In this document: piece by piece, positions 45,772 to 53,535 of the stretch
Numbering within the stretch: position 1 is the first letter of the stretch
Layout of the letters: the number at the start of each line of letters is the position of its first letter
Source: Acidobacteriota bacterium
GTDB lineage: Bacteria; Acidobacteriota; Terriglobia; Acidiferrales; UBA7541
Direction: 5' to 3'
Length of the DNA stretch: 64,000 nt
Assembly (NCBI GenBank): GCA_013289715.1
Contig: JABCZJ010000009.1
Location: 1-64,000, forward strand
Program-made: the position numbers and the translations under genes
Notes under the pieces: generated by a model
What the model saw: only the letters and a program-made list of their open reading frames with translations
What the model was told of the DNA's origin: nothing
Database searches by the model: none

Positions 45772-47586
45772 CTAGTGAGCTCCCAGAATCATCTCCGCGG
45801 ATTTGTACGCGCATTTTCCGTGGAGATGGTCTTCAAATTCGTTGCGCCATTTCTTGACGATGCTGATGGTCGGCATAGCCGCGGCATCGCCGAGCGGGCA
45901 GAAAGTGCGCCCGAGCATATTTTTTGAAAGTTCATCAATCAGCGGAATATCTTCCGCGCGGCCCCCGCCCTCATGGAAACGGTCGAGCATTTTACGCAGC
46001 CAGGTGGTGCCCTCGCGGCAGGGAATGCACCAGCCGCAGGATTCGTGCGCGTAAAAATGCATGATGCGGCGGGCCAGATCCACCATGCAGGTATCTTCGT
46101 CAATGATCACCGTACCGCCAGAGCCGAGCATCGAGCCGATCTTGGCCACCGAGTCGTAGTCCATGCTGACGTCAATTTCATCGGCGCTCAACAACGGGCA
46201 CGAACTGCCGCCGGGTATGACCGCCTTCAGTTTCTTTCCTCCGCGCACGCCGCCGGCTACGTCTTCGATCAGCTGTCGCAAATTGAATCCTAGCGGAAGT
46301 TCGTAGATGCCGGGCTTGTTGACGTGACCAGAAATCGAATATAGCCGCGTGCCGCCATTCTTCGGAGTGCCCAGGCTGGCGTACCAATCGCCGCCACCGC
46401 GAATGATGGCGGGGACAGAGCTGAGTGTTTCGACGTTGTTGATCACCGTGGGACAGCCGTACAGGCCGACTACGGCCGGGAACGGCGGTTTGATGCGCGG
46501 ATAGCCGCGCTTGCCCTCGAGCGATTCCATTAGCGCGGATTCTTCGCCACATTCGTAGGCGCCCGCGCCGGTGTGTGCCGCGAGGTCGAAATTAAACCCG
46601 CTGCCGAGAATATTCTTTCCGAGGAAACCCTTGGCATAGGCTTCGGCGATCGCGGTTTCCAGGATGTCAATAATGTAGCGATATTCGCCCCGAATGTAGG
46701 CGTAGCCTTGGTTGGATCCGATGGCGCGCCCGGCGATTACCATTCCTTCGATCAGTTGGTGCGGGTCCATTTCCAGCAGCGGGCGATCTTTGGAAGTGCC
46801 GGGTTCGCTCTCGTCGCCATTCGCCAGAATGTATTTCGGCTTGGGAATATCCTTGGGAACGAAGCTCCACTTCATGCCGGCAGGGAAACCGGCGCCGCCA
46901 CGTCCGCGCAGATTCGACTTCTTCATTTCGTCGATGATCTGTTCGGGGGTCATCTGTTTCAGCGCTTTTTCCAGCGCCTTGTAGCCGTCGCGCTGCATGT
47001 AGGTATCGATCGAGCGCGAATTGGGAATGCCGAAATTCTTGCTGATCACCACGACTTCGTTGGGATTGCGCTCGTGCAGCGCGCCGGAAATTACCGGGAC
47101 GGGCTTGGGCCGCTTGCCGTCCTGCAACTGCTCGAAAATCACATCCACCTTTTCCGGGTCGAGATTTTCGTAGAAATCGAAATTCACCTGCATGGCCGGA
47201 GCGCCGGTGCAGGCGCCCATGCATTCGACTTCTTCCAGAGAAAACGTGCCGGTGGGGGAGACTTCTTTATTGCCGATGCCCAGGCGCTTCTGCACGTGCG
47301 CGTAAAGTTCGTTGCCGCCACGCAGCATGCAGGAAATGTTCGTGCAGACTTGAATGTGATAGCGTCCGACGGGCTTGCGGCGCAGCATGGAGTAATACGC
47401 CAGAGTTTCGGTGACCTGAGTCATGTTCAGGTCCAGGCGTAGGGCGATATCCGTGAGCAACTCGTCGCTGAGGAAGCCGAAATAATCCTGCGCGTACATC
47501 ATCATGGGGATCAGCGCGGAACGCTTCACGGGGTAGCGTCCGAGCAGAGTTGTGAATTTTTCTTCCAGTGCCGCAGGCAATTGCAT
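45772..47586 (-). CDS. nuoEF: Fused NADH-quinone oxidoreductase subunits E and F (cluster 2)
   Basis: A 604-residue fusion of NuoE (about 1-165) and NuoF (about 175-604), the flavin end of complex I. The NuoE 2Fe-2S ligands are Cys81, Cys86, Cys122 and Cys126. NuoF has the FMN loop RGRGGAGFPAGMKW (227-240), the NADH site GAYECGEESAL (342-352) and the 4Fe-4S ligands Cys517, Cys520, Cys523 and Cys563. No stop or frame change interrupts the joint, so the fusion looks real. It starts 22 bases after nuoD and ends seven bases before nuoG. Confidence 0.95.
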   Translation of the reverse strand: MQLPAALEEKFTTLLGRYPVKRSALIPMMMYAQDYFGFLSDELLTDIALRLDLNMTQVTETLAYYSMLRRKPVGRYHIQVCTNISCMLRGGNELYAHVQKRLGIGNKEVSPTGTFSLEEVECMGACTGAPAMQVNFDFYENLDPEKVDVIFEQLQDGKRPKPVPVISGALHERNPNEVVVISKNFGIPNSRSIDTYMQRDGYKALEKALKQMTPEQIIDEMKKSNLRGRGGAGFPAGMKWSFVPKDIPKPKYILANGDESEPGTSKDRPLLEMDPHQLIEGMVIAGRAIGSNQGYAYIRGEYRYIIDILETAIAEAYAKGFLGKNILGSGFNFDLAAHTGAGAYECGEESALMESLEGKRGYPRIKPPFPAVVGLYGCPTVINNVETLSSVPAIIRGGGDWYASLGTPKNGGTRLYSISGHVNKPGIYELPLGFNLRQLIEDVAGGVRGGKKLKAVIPGGSSCPLLSADEIDVSMDYDSVAKIGSMLGSGGTVIIDEDTCMVDLARRIMHFYAHESCGWCIPCREGTTWLRKMLDRFHEGGGRAEDIPLIDELSKNMLGRTFCPLGDAAAMPTISIVKKWRNEFEDHLHGKCAYKSAEMILGAH

Positions 47587-47608
47587 AAATCCCTTTTTCC
47601 GCCGGGGT

Positions 47609-48808
47609 CTAGCGGTCCACTTCTCCCAGGACGATGTCGGTTGTGCCGATGCAGGCGACCACGTCGGCGATCAGGCGGCCTTCGGCCAGCTTCGGCAGCG
47701 ACTGCAAATTCACGAACGACGGCGCGCGGAACTTCACGCGATATGGCTTGGCGGTACCGTCGCTGACCACGAATACACCCAGCTCGCCGCGCGGCGATTC
47801 GATGGCCTGATAGACTTCGCCCGGCGGCGGCGCGAAACCTTCGGTGAATATCTTGAAGTGGTAGATCAGGCCTTCGATGGACGTCTTCATTTCCTCGCGC
47901 GAGGGAGGAATGATTCCGGGCACCTCGGCGCGGAAAGGCCCTTCGCTGGGAATTTTCTGCATGGCCTGCTTCACGATCTTGATGCTCTCGCGGATTTCGG
48001 CGACTCGAACCTGATATCGCGCGTAACAGTCGCCCGCGGTCTGCGTCTGCACGTTGAAATCGAATTCATCGTAGCTTGAGTACGGAAAGGCCTTGCGCAC
48101 GTCATAGGCAACGCCGCTGCCGCGCAGCATCGGCCCGGAACAACCCATCGCGATAGCGTCGGCGGCGCTGATGATCCCGACACCCTGCGTGCGGCCGAGC
48201 CAAATCTTATTTTTGGTGAGCAGATCCTCGTATTCGTCAATGTGGCCGGGAAGGGAATCCACCACGCGCTGGACTTTATCGAGCCAGCCGGGCGGCGGTT
48301 CCAGAGCGAGGCCGCCGATGCGGAAATAGCTGGTCATCATCCGCTGGCCGGAGAGATACTCGAAAATTTTTAGAATTTCCTCGCGCTCGCGGAAGCTGTA
48401 GAGGAAGACGGTCATCGCGCCCAGGTCAATCGCGTGCGTGCCCACCCAGACCAGGTGCGAAGCGCAGCGCGTCAGTTCGGTGAGCAGCACGCGAATGTAC
48501 TGCGCGCGCTTGGGGACTTCGAGGCCAAGGATTTTTTCAACGGCCAGGCAATAGCCCAGGTTATTCGATAGCGGCGCCAGATAATCAATGCGGTCGGTCA
48601 GGGTGATCGCCTGCGAATAGGTTTTCGCCTCGCAGGATTTTTCGATGCCGGTGTGCAGATAACCGATGATCGGCTCGGCTTTCACCACCATTTCGCCATT
48701 GAGCTCGAGGATCACACGGAGCACGCCATGCGTGGACGGGTGCTGCGGCCCCATGTTCAGGACCATCGTCTCAGCAGCGCCGATAGGTGTATCGATCGTG
48801 GTGGTCAT
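47609..48808 (-). CDS. nuoD: NADH-quinone oxidoreductase subunit D (cluster 2)
   Basis: A 399-residue quinone-site subunit. [34 protein letters not shown] and the C-terminal [12 protein letters not shown] are diagnostic. The ATG at 48808 overlaps the nuoC stop (ATGA); further upstream the frame lies within nuoC. Compared with the cluster 1 copy it is about 15 residues longer, with an insert before the final third (YHFKIFTEGFAPPPGEVY). Confidence 0.95.
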   Translation of the reverse strand: MTTTIDTPIGAAETMVLNMGPQHPSTHGVLRVILELNGEMVVKAEPIIGYLHTGIEKSCEAKTYSQAITLTDRIDYLAPLSNNLGYCLAVEKILGLEVPKRAQYIRVLLTELTRCASHLVWVGTHAIDLGAMTVFLYSFREREEILKIFEYLSGQRMMTSYFRIGGLALEPPPGWLDKVQRVVDSLPGHIDEYEDLLTKNKIWLGRTQGVGIISAADAIAMGCSGPMLRGSGVAYDVRKAFPYSSYDEFDFNVQTQTAGDCYARYQVRVAEIRESIKIVKQAMQKIPSEGPFRAEVPGIIPPSREEMKTSIEGLIYHFKIFTEGFAPPPGEVYQAIESPRGELGVFVVSDGTAKPYRVKFRAPSFVNLQSLPKLAEGRLIADVVACIGTTDIVLGEVDR

Positions 48809-49281
48809 CGGTAGCCTTCGGTCGGATAATCTTTGCGCAGTGGGTGACCTTCCCAATCATCAGGCATCAAGATGCGCCGCAAATCCGGATGGCCTTCAAA
48901 GCGGATGCCAAACAGATCATAATTCTCGCGTTCGTGCCAGTTGGCCGTGGGCCAGACGCCGGTGACGGAATGGACCGTGGGATCGCTGCCGCTTAGCTTC
49001 ACTTTCAGGCGCAGTCTTTCGCGGCGATCCAGCGAAACCAAGTGGTAATTGATTTCGAAGCGCGGCTCTGCGGGGAAGCGATCCACTGGCGTGATGTCCG
49101 AAAGAAACGAAAAGCGCAGCGACGGCTCTGTCGCCAGGTATTCAGCGACGCGCAACAGGTGTTCGCGTGGCACCACCACGGTAATTTCACCGCGAAATTC
49201 CAGCACTTCGGCGACCGCTGGGGCGCTCCACTCTCTGAGTTTATGGACTACTGGATGTTTGTCGATTTCCTGGGGTTCCAT
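48805..49281 (-). CDS. nuoC: NADH-quinone oxidoreductase subunit C (cluster 2)
   Basis: A 158-residue NuoC of normal length. ANWHERENYDLFGIRFEGHP and [11 protein letters not shown] are the family's C-terminal signature. It lies 28 bases after nuoA and overlaps nuoD by four bases. There is no nuoB between nuoA and nuoC. Confidence 0.95.
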   Translation of the reverse strand: MEPQEIDKHPVVHKLREWSAPAVAEVLEFRGEITVVVPREHLLRVAEYLATEPSLRFSFLSDITPVDRFPAEPRFEINYHLVSLDRRERLRLKVKLSGSDPTVHSVTGVWPTANWHERENYDLFGIRFEGHPDLRRILMPDDWEGHPLRKDYPTEGYR

Positions 49282-49309
49282 TATGAGTTCGGCTTCCGAG
49301 GGCGGCAGA

Positions 49310-49681
49310 TTAGTGAGTCCAGTCGAGCGCGCCCTTCTTCCAGAGGAATATGTAACCGGCCAGCAGAATTATAATGTAAAGCAGCATCTCCACAAAGCCG
49401 AAGACTTTCAAGTCGCCGTAGATCAGCGCCCACGGGTAGAGGAAGATTGCCTCGATATCGAACAAAATAAAGAGCAAGCCCACCATGTAGAACTGCACGG
49501 AAATGGGTTGGCGGGCGTCGCCGGTAGCACGCATTCCGCATTCATATGGTTCGTCTTTTTCGCGCGAGCGCTTGTGTTTGCCGATGATCGCCGAAGCCAG
49601 CACCAGCACCCCAGCCAATCCAGCGCAGAGTATAAACATCAGCAACAATGGACCGTAGTAGTCGAGGTAATTGCTGTTCAT
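49310..49681 (-). CDS. nuoA: NADH-quinone oxidoreductase subunit A (cluster 2)
   Basis: A 123-residue three-helix subunit with DEPYECGMRATGDARQPISV and DIEAIFLYPWA. The ATG at 49681 has no Shine-Dalgarno sequence, and a strong promoter lies only 16 bases upstream, so the leader would be about nine bases long. It opens cluster 2; nuoC follows after 28 bases. Confidence 0.95.
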   Translation of the reverse strand: MNSNYLDYYGPLLLMFILCAGLAGVLVLASAIIGKHKRSREKDEPYECGMRATGDARQPISVQFYMVGLLFILFDIEAIFLYPWALIYGDLKVFGFVEMLLYIIILLAGYIFLWKKGALDWTH

Positions 49682-49696
49682 TTTGATGACGCTGTT

Positions 49697-49725
49697 ATAA
49701 TAACGACCCGAGAGCAGCCGGTCAA
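49697..49725 (-). promoter_or_regulatory. Strong sigma70-type promoter for complex I cluster 2
   Basis: On the reverse strand TTGACC (49725-49720) and TATTAT (49702-49697) are exactly 17 bases apart. With transcription starting near 49690, the nuoA ATG at 49681 would be only about nine bases into the message. Confidence 0.7.
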
Positions 49726-49796
49726 ATGAACTCTGTATTACTTCGAGTTTCTTTTGTTTCGTTCAGGTGCATGGGGAGCGCGGGGAATCTAGTTCC

Positions 49797-50417
49797 ATGA
49801 GCTCTGGCTTTAATACGGACGTCAAAGTGGGAGAGCACGTCTTCCACGTGCAGACCGAAGATCGCGGGCCGCATCATCCCGTCATTGATACCGTCGTTTA
49901 TCAAAGTGGACGCATCCTGCACCGGCGCGCCTCGAACTACGAACAGGACGCTGACGCTACAGCGCACACCGCGGAAGAGCTGCGCCGCCGCGTGGAAGAG
50001 CAGCATCGCGCGGTGATCGAAGCGCTTCGGTCGGGCGCTTTGGATGCGGAGATTGCTTCGGCGGAAGCGGCGACGCACGCTAGCCGCCCTAGCGGCATAC
50101 AAGTGCAGCTGCTGAATCCTGGTTCGTGGATTTCGGCGGGGAAAGTTTCCCTGGAGCTGGAAGTTTCGCGGAAGGCGGATCGGCAGCCACAGGCCGGTGC
50201 CGCGGTGAAAGCGGTGATCGAAGGAGCGCTGGACCACGGCACCCACACGGGCACGAGCGACGAGCAGGGCCGCGTGCATATTCTTTTTCCGCTGCCGCCG
50301 CTCGGCAAAGGCGACCTGGCGCTGGTGATTCAGGCGCAGGCAGACGCGTGGAAGGATGAAATTCGCTTCGCGATGCGAACGCGCGCGAAGAATCCCGCTG
50401 CTGGCGCGGCGCAATGA
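49797..50417 (+). CDS. Conserved-looking protein of unknown function
   Basis: A 206-residue soluble protein. The first ~70 residues include a block beginning NTDVKVGEHVFHVQTED, with His-rich PHHPVID after it. A helical middle follows (~70-100), and residues ~110-195 look like a beta-sandwich resembling carboxypeptidase-regulatory-like folds. No family was identified with certainty. The ATG at 49797 lies close to the divergent nuoA promoter. Its stop overlaps thiS by four bases (ATGA), which ties it to that gene. Confidence 0.7.
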   Translation: MSSGFNTDVKVGEHVFHVQTEDRGPHHPVIDTVVYQSGRILHRRASNYEQDADATAHTAEELRRRVEEQHRAVIEALRSGALDAEIASAEAATHASRPSGIQVQLLNPGSWISAGKVSLELEVSRKADRQPQAGAAVKAVIEGALDHGTHTGTSDEQGRVHILFPLPPLGKGDLALVIQAQADAWKDEIRFAMRTRAKNPAAGAAQ

Positions 50418-50614
50418 CGGTGACGATCAATGGCGAGCGCCGCGAGGTGCCCGACGGAATCGCGGTTTCAGCGCTGCTTGAACATTTGGGAATGCCGCGC
50501 GAGCGCGTGGCCATCGAACGCAATCTGAATATCTTGCCACGGGCCGATTGGAACCAGACGCTGGTGCAGCCGAACGACAGCTTCGAGATCGTGCACTTTG
50601 TCGGCGGAGGTTAG
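50414..50614 (+). CDS. thiS: Sulfur carrier protein ThiS
   Basis: A 66-residue ubiquitin-like protein ending in the required Gly-Gly (HFVGGG). As a C-terminal thiocarboxylate it donates sulfur for the thiazole ring of thiamine. The pattern MTVTINGERREVPDG and VAIERN fits ThiS. No thiF, thiG or other thiamine gene is close. It is translationally coupled to the unknown protein upstream, and its stop overlaps that of the opposite-strand gene. Confidence 0.88.
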   Translation: MTVTINGERREVPDGIAVSALLEHLGMPRERVAIERNLNILPRADWNQTLVQPNDSFEIVHFVGGG

Positions 50615-51045
50615 TGGCTCGGGTTCGCGGGCGCTTTGACGGGGGCGTTCGCTGCCATGATTTTTCGGGCGGGCTCGTTGTCGCAATAGACGCGCCACTC
50701 GGCTACGCGCCCTTCTTTCACCACTGCTTTCCAAGCGGCCGGAATTTCCCAGAAATTTTCCCTCGCGAGCCTGCCGTTGACGGCGAAGGTGCCACGCGCC
50801 TTTCCGAACATCGCCACCAGCTCACCGCGATCGAATTCGTCCGTCACTTCGATGGCGTAGTCGGGGAACATGCCGAAATAGAGCTTCCAGCCCTGGCGCA
50901 TTTGTTCGGCGCCGCGAAATGAATTGTTCAGCGCGTCCACGAAGAGGTGGTCGGGCGTCATCAGCGCCACCAGGCCATCCACATCGTGCGCGTTGACCTT
51001 GCCGACGAACGCCATAGCTACGTCGGCTGAGCTGGGTTGGTTCAT
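50611..51045 (-). CDS. SnoaL/NTF2-like protein
   Basis: A 144-residue protein with the cone-shaped NTF2/SnoaL fold. It begins with a helix (SADVAMAFVGKVNAHDVDG), followed by LVALMTPDHLFVDALN and alternating beta strands. Such proteins are often small enzymes or ligand-binding domains; the substrate is unknown. The ATG at 51045 is preferred over one six codons upstream. It is convergent with thiS, and the two stop codons overlap by four bases. Confidence 0.8.
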   Translation of the reverse strand: MNQPSSADVAMAFVGKVNAHDVDGLVALMTPDHLFVDALNNSFRGAEQMRQGWKLYFGMFPDYAIEVTDEFDRGELVAMFGKARGTFAVNGRLARENFWEIPAAWKAVVKEGRVAEWRVYCDNEPARKIMAANAPVKAPANPSH

Positions 51046-51158
51046 AGCGCACAGCCCTCGCATCGAAAGTGCATTCCGCGCGTGAGCATATCCAAAAAAG
51101 CGAACGAAGAGCTAGTGGTTTGTGCCGCGGAGAGCCTATCACCCGTGGTCACTCACTA

Positions 51159-51665
51159 CTATTTCTTGCGCGTGAGGTGAAACGTCTCGGTCTGTTCCTT
51201 TCCGTTGGCCATTAACGTCCAGGTCTCGGAGAAGTGATCGTTATCCTCGATCTTCAGCATCATGCCGTGCATGTGCATAGCGTCGTTACTGGCCAGATTC
51301 GCGGCACCGGTGAACGCGAACGCAAACTCATTGGAACTCGCCGTCACGGCGGGAGTCTCCAGGTGCGGCTGATTGCCCTTCGAACAATAATGCGTCAACG
51401 CCAGGCGATTTCCGTCCGGAGTGTACATCGTCACCATTTGATTGTCTTTGTCGCTCTGAAATGTCTCTTCCAGCGCAGTGTTATTCGAGACCAGGCGGAT
51501 CGTGTCCTCGACCTGCTTGCCAGTGGGGTCCGTGCCGTCCCATTCGCCCACTAGCGTTTTCAACCGGTCAAACGCGTTCGCGAGCGCCGGTTGTGAACCA
51601 GCTCGCGCGGCAATAGCTCCCAGGGCCAAAACTGCCGCGGCCGAAATGACGGTCAGCTTGCGCAT
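51159..51665 (-). CDS. Exported DUF1579-like protein
   Basis: A 168-residue protein with a clear signal peptide (MRKLTVISAAAVLALGAIAA, cleavage near ARAG at 20-23). The mature part starts with FDRLKTLVGEWDG and runs as a beta-barrel-like sequence with TALEETFQSDKD and TMYTPDGNRLALTHYC, like DUF1579/THAP4-type lipocalin folds. Several His and Met residues cluster at ~131-139 (MHMHGMM), which might bind a metal. Function unknown. Confidence 0.75.
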   Translation of the reverse strand: MRKLTVISAAAVLALGAIAARAGSQPALANAFDRLKTLVGEWDGTDPTGKQVEDTIRLVSNNTALEETFQSDKDNQMVTMYTPDGNRLALTHYCSKGNQPHLETPAVTASSNEFAFAFTGAANLASNDAMHMHGMMLKIEDNDHFSETWTLMANGKEQTETFHLTRKK

Positions 51666-51707
51666 TGCTCCCTCCTCACGGTCTCGATTGTGAATTGTCA
51701 GACCTTC

Positions 51708-52190
51708 CTACTTCTCCACAGCTTCGGCAAGTTTTTCCAGGCATCCAGTCCAGCCGCGCTCGTAATCGTCGCGCTCTTTTGCTGCGTCTGCGCCGAGTTC
51801 ATGCGTCAGCACTACCTCAGTTGACTTTCCGCGTTCCAACAGCTCGACGGTAACGGTGGTTTCCTCGGTGTGGTCCGTCACCTTGCGGCCGGCGGCGTCG
51901 GCCTGTTCGATGTTCCAGGTGAAGGCAATTTTTTCCGGGCGCTTGATTTCAACGTAGGTCGAACGGTGAAAGTAGACGTGGCCATCCGGCGTGCGTATGT
52001 CCAACGCAAAGCCTCCGCCCACGCGGAAGTCGAATTGCAGATATTTGATGACGTGGCTGGCCGCATCACGGCACATCCAGCGGTCCATCTGCTCTTGGCG
52101 CGCGAATGCTTCGAATACTCTTTCGCGCGGTGCAGCGATGGTGCGGCGCACTTCGACCTTGCCGATGGGGCTTGCGGTTGCAGCTGTCAT
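51708..52190 (-). CDS. SRPBCC (AHSA1-type) family protein
   Basis: A 160-residue protein of the SRPBCC/START-like superfamily, AHSA1 branch. RTIAAPRERVFEAFARQEQMDRW and the C-terminal GWTGCLEKLAEAV helix are typical. Such proteins form a hydrophobic cavity for small ligands; the ligand here is unknown. Its ATG overlaps the stop of the ArsR-type regulator (ATGA), a pairing found in many bacteria, so it is probably under that regulator's control. Confidence 0.88.
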   Translation of the reverse strand: MTAATASPIGKVEVRRTIAAPRERVFEAFARQEQMDRWMCRDAASHVIKYLQFDFRVGGGFALDIRTPDGHVYFHRSTYVEIKRPEKIAFTWNIEQADAAGRKVTDHTEETTVTVELLERGKSTEVVLTHELGADAAKERDDYERGWTGCLEKLAEAVEK

Positions 52191-52654
52191 GGTGTTTCCA
52201 GCTCGAATCTTTGTATGCGATCCCGTGACGCGGCTTTTTTCGCGCGGGGCTTGGAAGCGGCGCGCGACTTCGGCCGTTGTTGTTGCGTCGAATGCGTACC
52301 GTGCTTAATGCTGGGGTCTTGCGTCGCGGAATCTTCTAAATAGCGCGCCAGGGAATCGAGCTGGGCTTCCCAGAACTGACGGTAGTGCTCGATCCAGACC
52401 GCTGCATCCTTCATCGGCTCGGCGCGCAGGCGGCAACGGTGCACCCTGCCGTCCTTCTGCCGCGAAACCAAGCCGGCATGTTCGAGCACGCGCAAGTGCT
52501 TCGATACTGCGGGGAGTGACATTTTGTAGGGTGCGGCGAGGTCGCTGACCGAAGTTTCACCTTGGCGTGCGAGGCGCGCGAGTATTCCGCGACGCGTGGC
52601 ATCGGAGAGAGCGGCGAAGGTGGAGTCGAGCAGGGCTCCTGAATAGTGAACCAT
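52187..52654 (-). CDS. ArsR-family transcriptional regulator
   Basis: A 155-residue winged-helix regulator. The HTH runs through TFAALSDATRRGILARLARQ, SVSDLAAPYKMSLPAVSKHL and LEHAGLVSRQKDGRVHRC, with a long basic C-terminal tail (PKSRAASKPRAKKAASRD). It lacks the usual metal-binding cysteine box, so it is probably not a metal sensor. An ATG at 52654 is preferred; it sits inside a perfect palindrome. It is coupled to the SRPBCC gene. Confidence 0.87.
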   Translation of the reverse strand: MVHYSGALLDSTFAALSDATRRGILARLARQGETSVSDLAAPYKMSLPAVSKHLRVLEHAGLVSRQKDGRVHRCRLRAEPMKDAAVWIEHYRQFWEAQLDSLARYLEDSATQDPSIKHGTHSTQQQRPKSRAASKPRAKKAASRDRIQRFELETP

Positions 52655-52660
52655 ATGGTT
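52649..52660. promoter_or_regulatory. Palindrome AACCATATGGTT over the arsR-type start codon
   Basis: A perfect 12-base palindrome covers the start codon (52652-52654) of the ArsR-type gene. ArsR regulators bind such short symmetric sites near their own promoters, so this may be an autoregulatory operator (inference). It may also be chance overlap with the start codon. Confidence 0.5.
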
Positions 52661-52726
52661 TAGTATTGGCGCAGGGCGGAACTTTGTCAAGGAAAAGATT
52701 GCAGTGAGAGCGAGCTTAGATAGGAA

Positions 52727-53386
52727 CTACAGGCCGGCCAGCAGATGCCCGAGTTTGTCTTTTTTGGTGCGCAGGTACGCAGCCGAGTGTTCGCTGGTGC
52801 GCGGGCGGCAGGGAACGCGCTCGACGACTCGAATGCCCGCGTTTTCAAGCTGCGCAACTTTGTCCGGATTGTTGGAGAGCAGGCGCACGTCGCGTATGCC
52901 CAGCGTCTTAAGCGCTTCTGCGGCAAATTCGTAGTCGCGCGCGTCGTCGGCAAACCCGAGCTGGCGATTCGCTTCCACGGTGTCGAGGCCTGCGTCCTGC
53001 AGTTCGTAGGCTTTCAATTTATTGATCAAACCGATGCCGCGCCCTTCCTGTGGTAGATACAGCAGCACGCCGGATGGCTCCTTCGCGATTTTGCGCAGCG
53101 AAAATTCCAACTGCGCACGGCAATCACAGCGTTCGGAGGTGAAGACGTCGCCGGTGAGGCATTGCGAGTGTACGCGCACCAGCGGCGCCTTGCGAGACTT
53201 CGCGGCGGTGCGCGCGGAACCGTTCGACTTCCTCTTCACGGTACCGTGCTGGATTGCTACGGCTTCCTCTCCAGGTTTGCGTCCCTCGATGCCGAAAATT
53301 CGGAAGGAACCAAAGCCCGTGGGCAATCGCGCGCTAGCGACAACGCGAGCTTTGCTGCGCTTCACGGATTTGTTTTTGCGTCGCAT
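52727..53386 (-). CDS. ribA: GTP cyclohydrolase II
   Basis: A 219-residue enzyme that opens GTP in the first committed step of riboflavin synthesis. The zinc motif CLTGDVFTSERCDCRAQL has the three cysteines, and YLPQEGRGIGL and RLLSNNPDK are typical. It is the stand-alone RibA form, without the RibB domain. The ATG at 53386 is preferred over a TTG four codons earlier. It has a basic N-terminal extension (MRRKNKSVKRSKAR). A good -10 lies only 12 bases before the ATG, so the leader may be almost absent. Confidence 0.92.
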   Translation of the reverse strand: MRRKNKSVKRSKARVVASARLPTGFGSFRIFGIEGRKPGEEAVAIQHGTVKRKSNGSARTAAKSRKAPLVRVHSQCLTGDVFTSERCDCRAQLEFSLRKIAKEPSGVLLYLPQEGRGIGLINKLKAYELQDAGLDTVEANRQLGFADDARDYEFAAEALKTLGIRDVRLLSNNPDKVAQLENAGIRVVERVPCRPRTSEHSAAYLRTKKDKLGHLLAGL

Positions 53387-53397
53387 CGGAAACTTCA

Positions 53398-53406
53398 ATT
53401 ATAGCA
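53398..53406 (-). promoter_or_regulatory. Extended -10 promoter for ribA
   Basis: The reverse strand reads TGCTATAAT, a consensus -10 with the TGn extension. No matching -35 is seen 16-18 bases upstream. Transcription would start near 53391, only about five bases before the ATG at 53386. Confidence 0.6.
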
Positions 53407-53535
53407 GGGTTCGCAAAATCGGCTGGTCGCTGCCGGCGTGCGCGGGACGGCACCGAGCGCTCGCGTCCCTTTACATCCCTGTCTGCTTTGGCTAACTTAG
53501 TCGGTGCGCTGCGAAGGCAGCGCTCCGCGAGCAAA

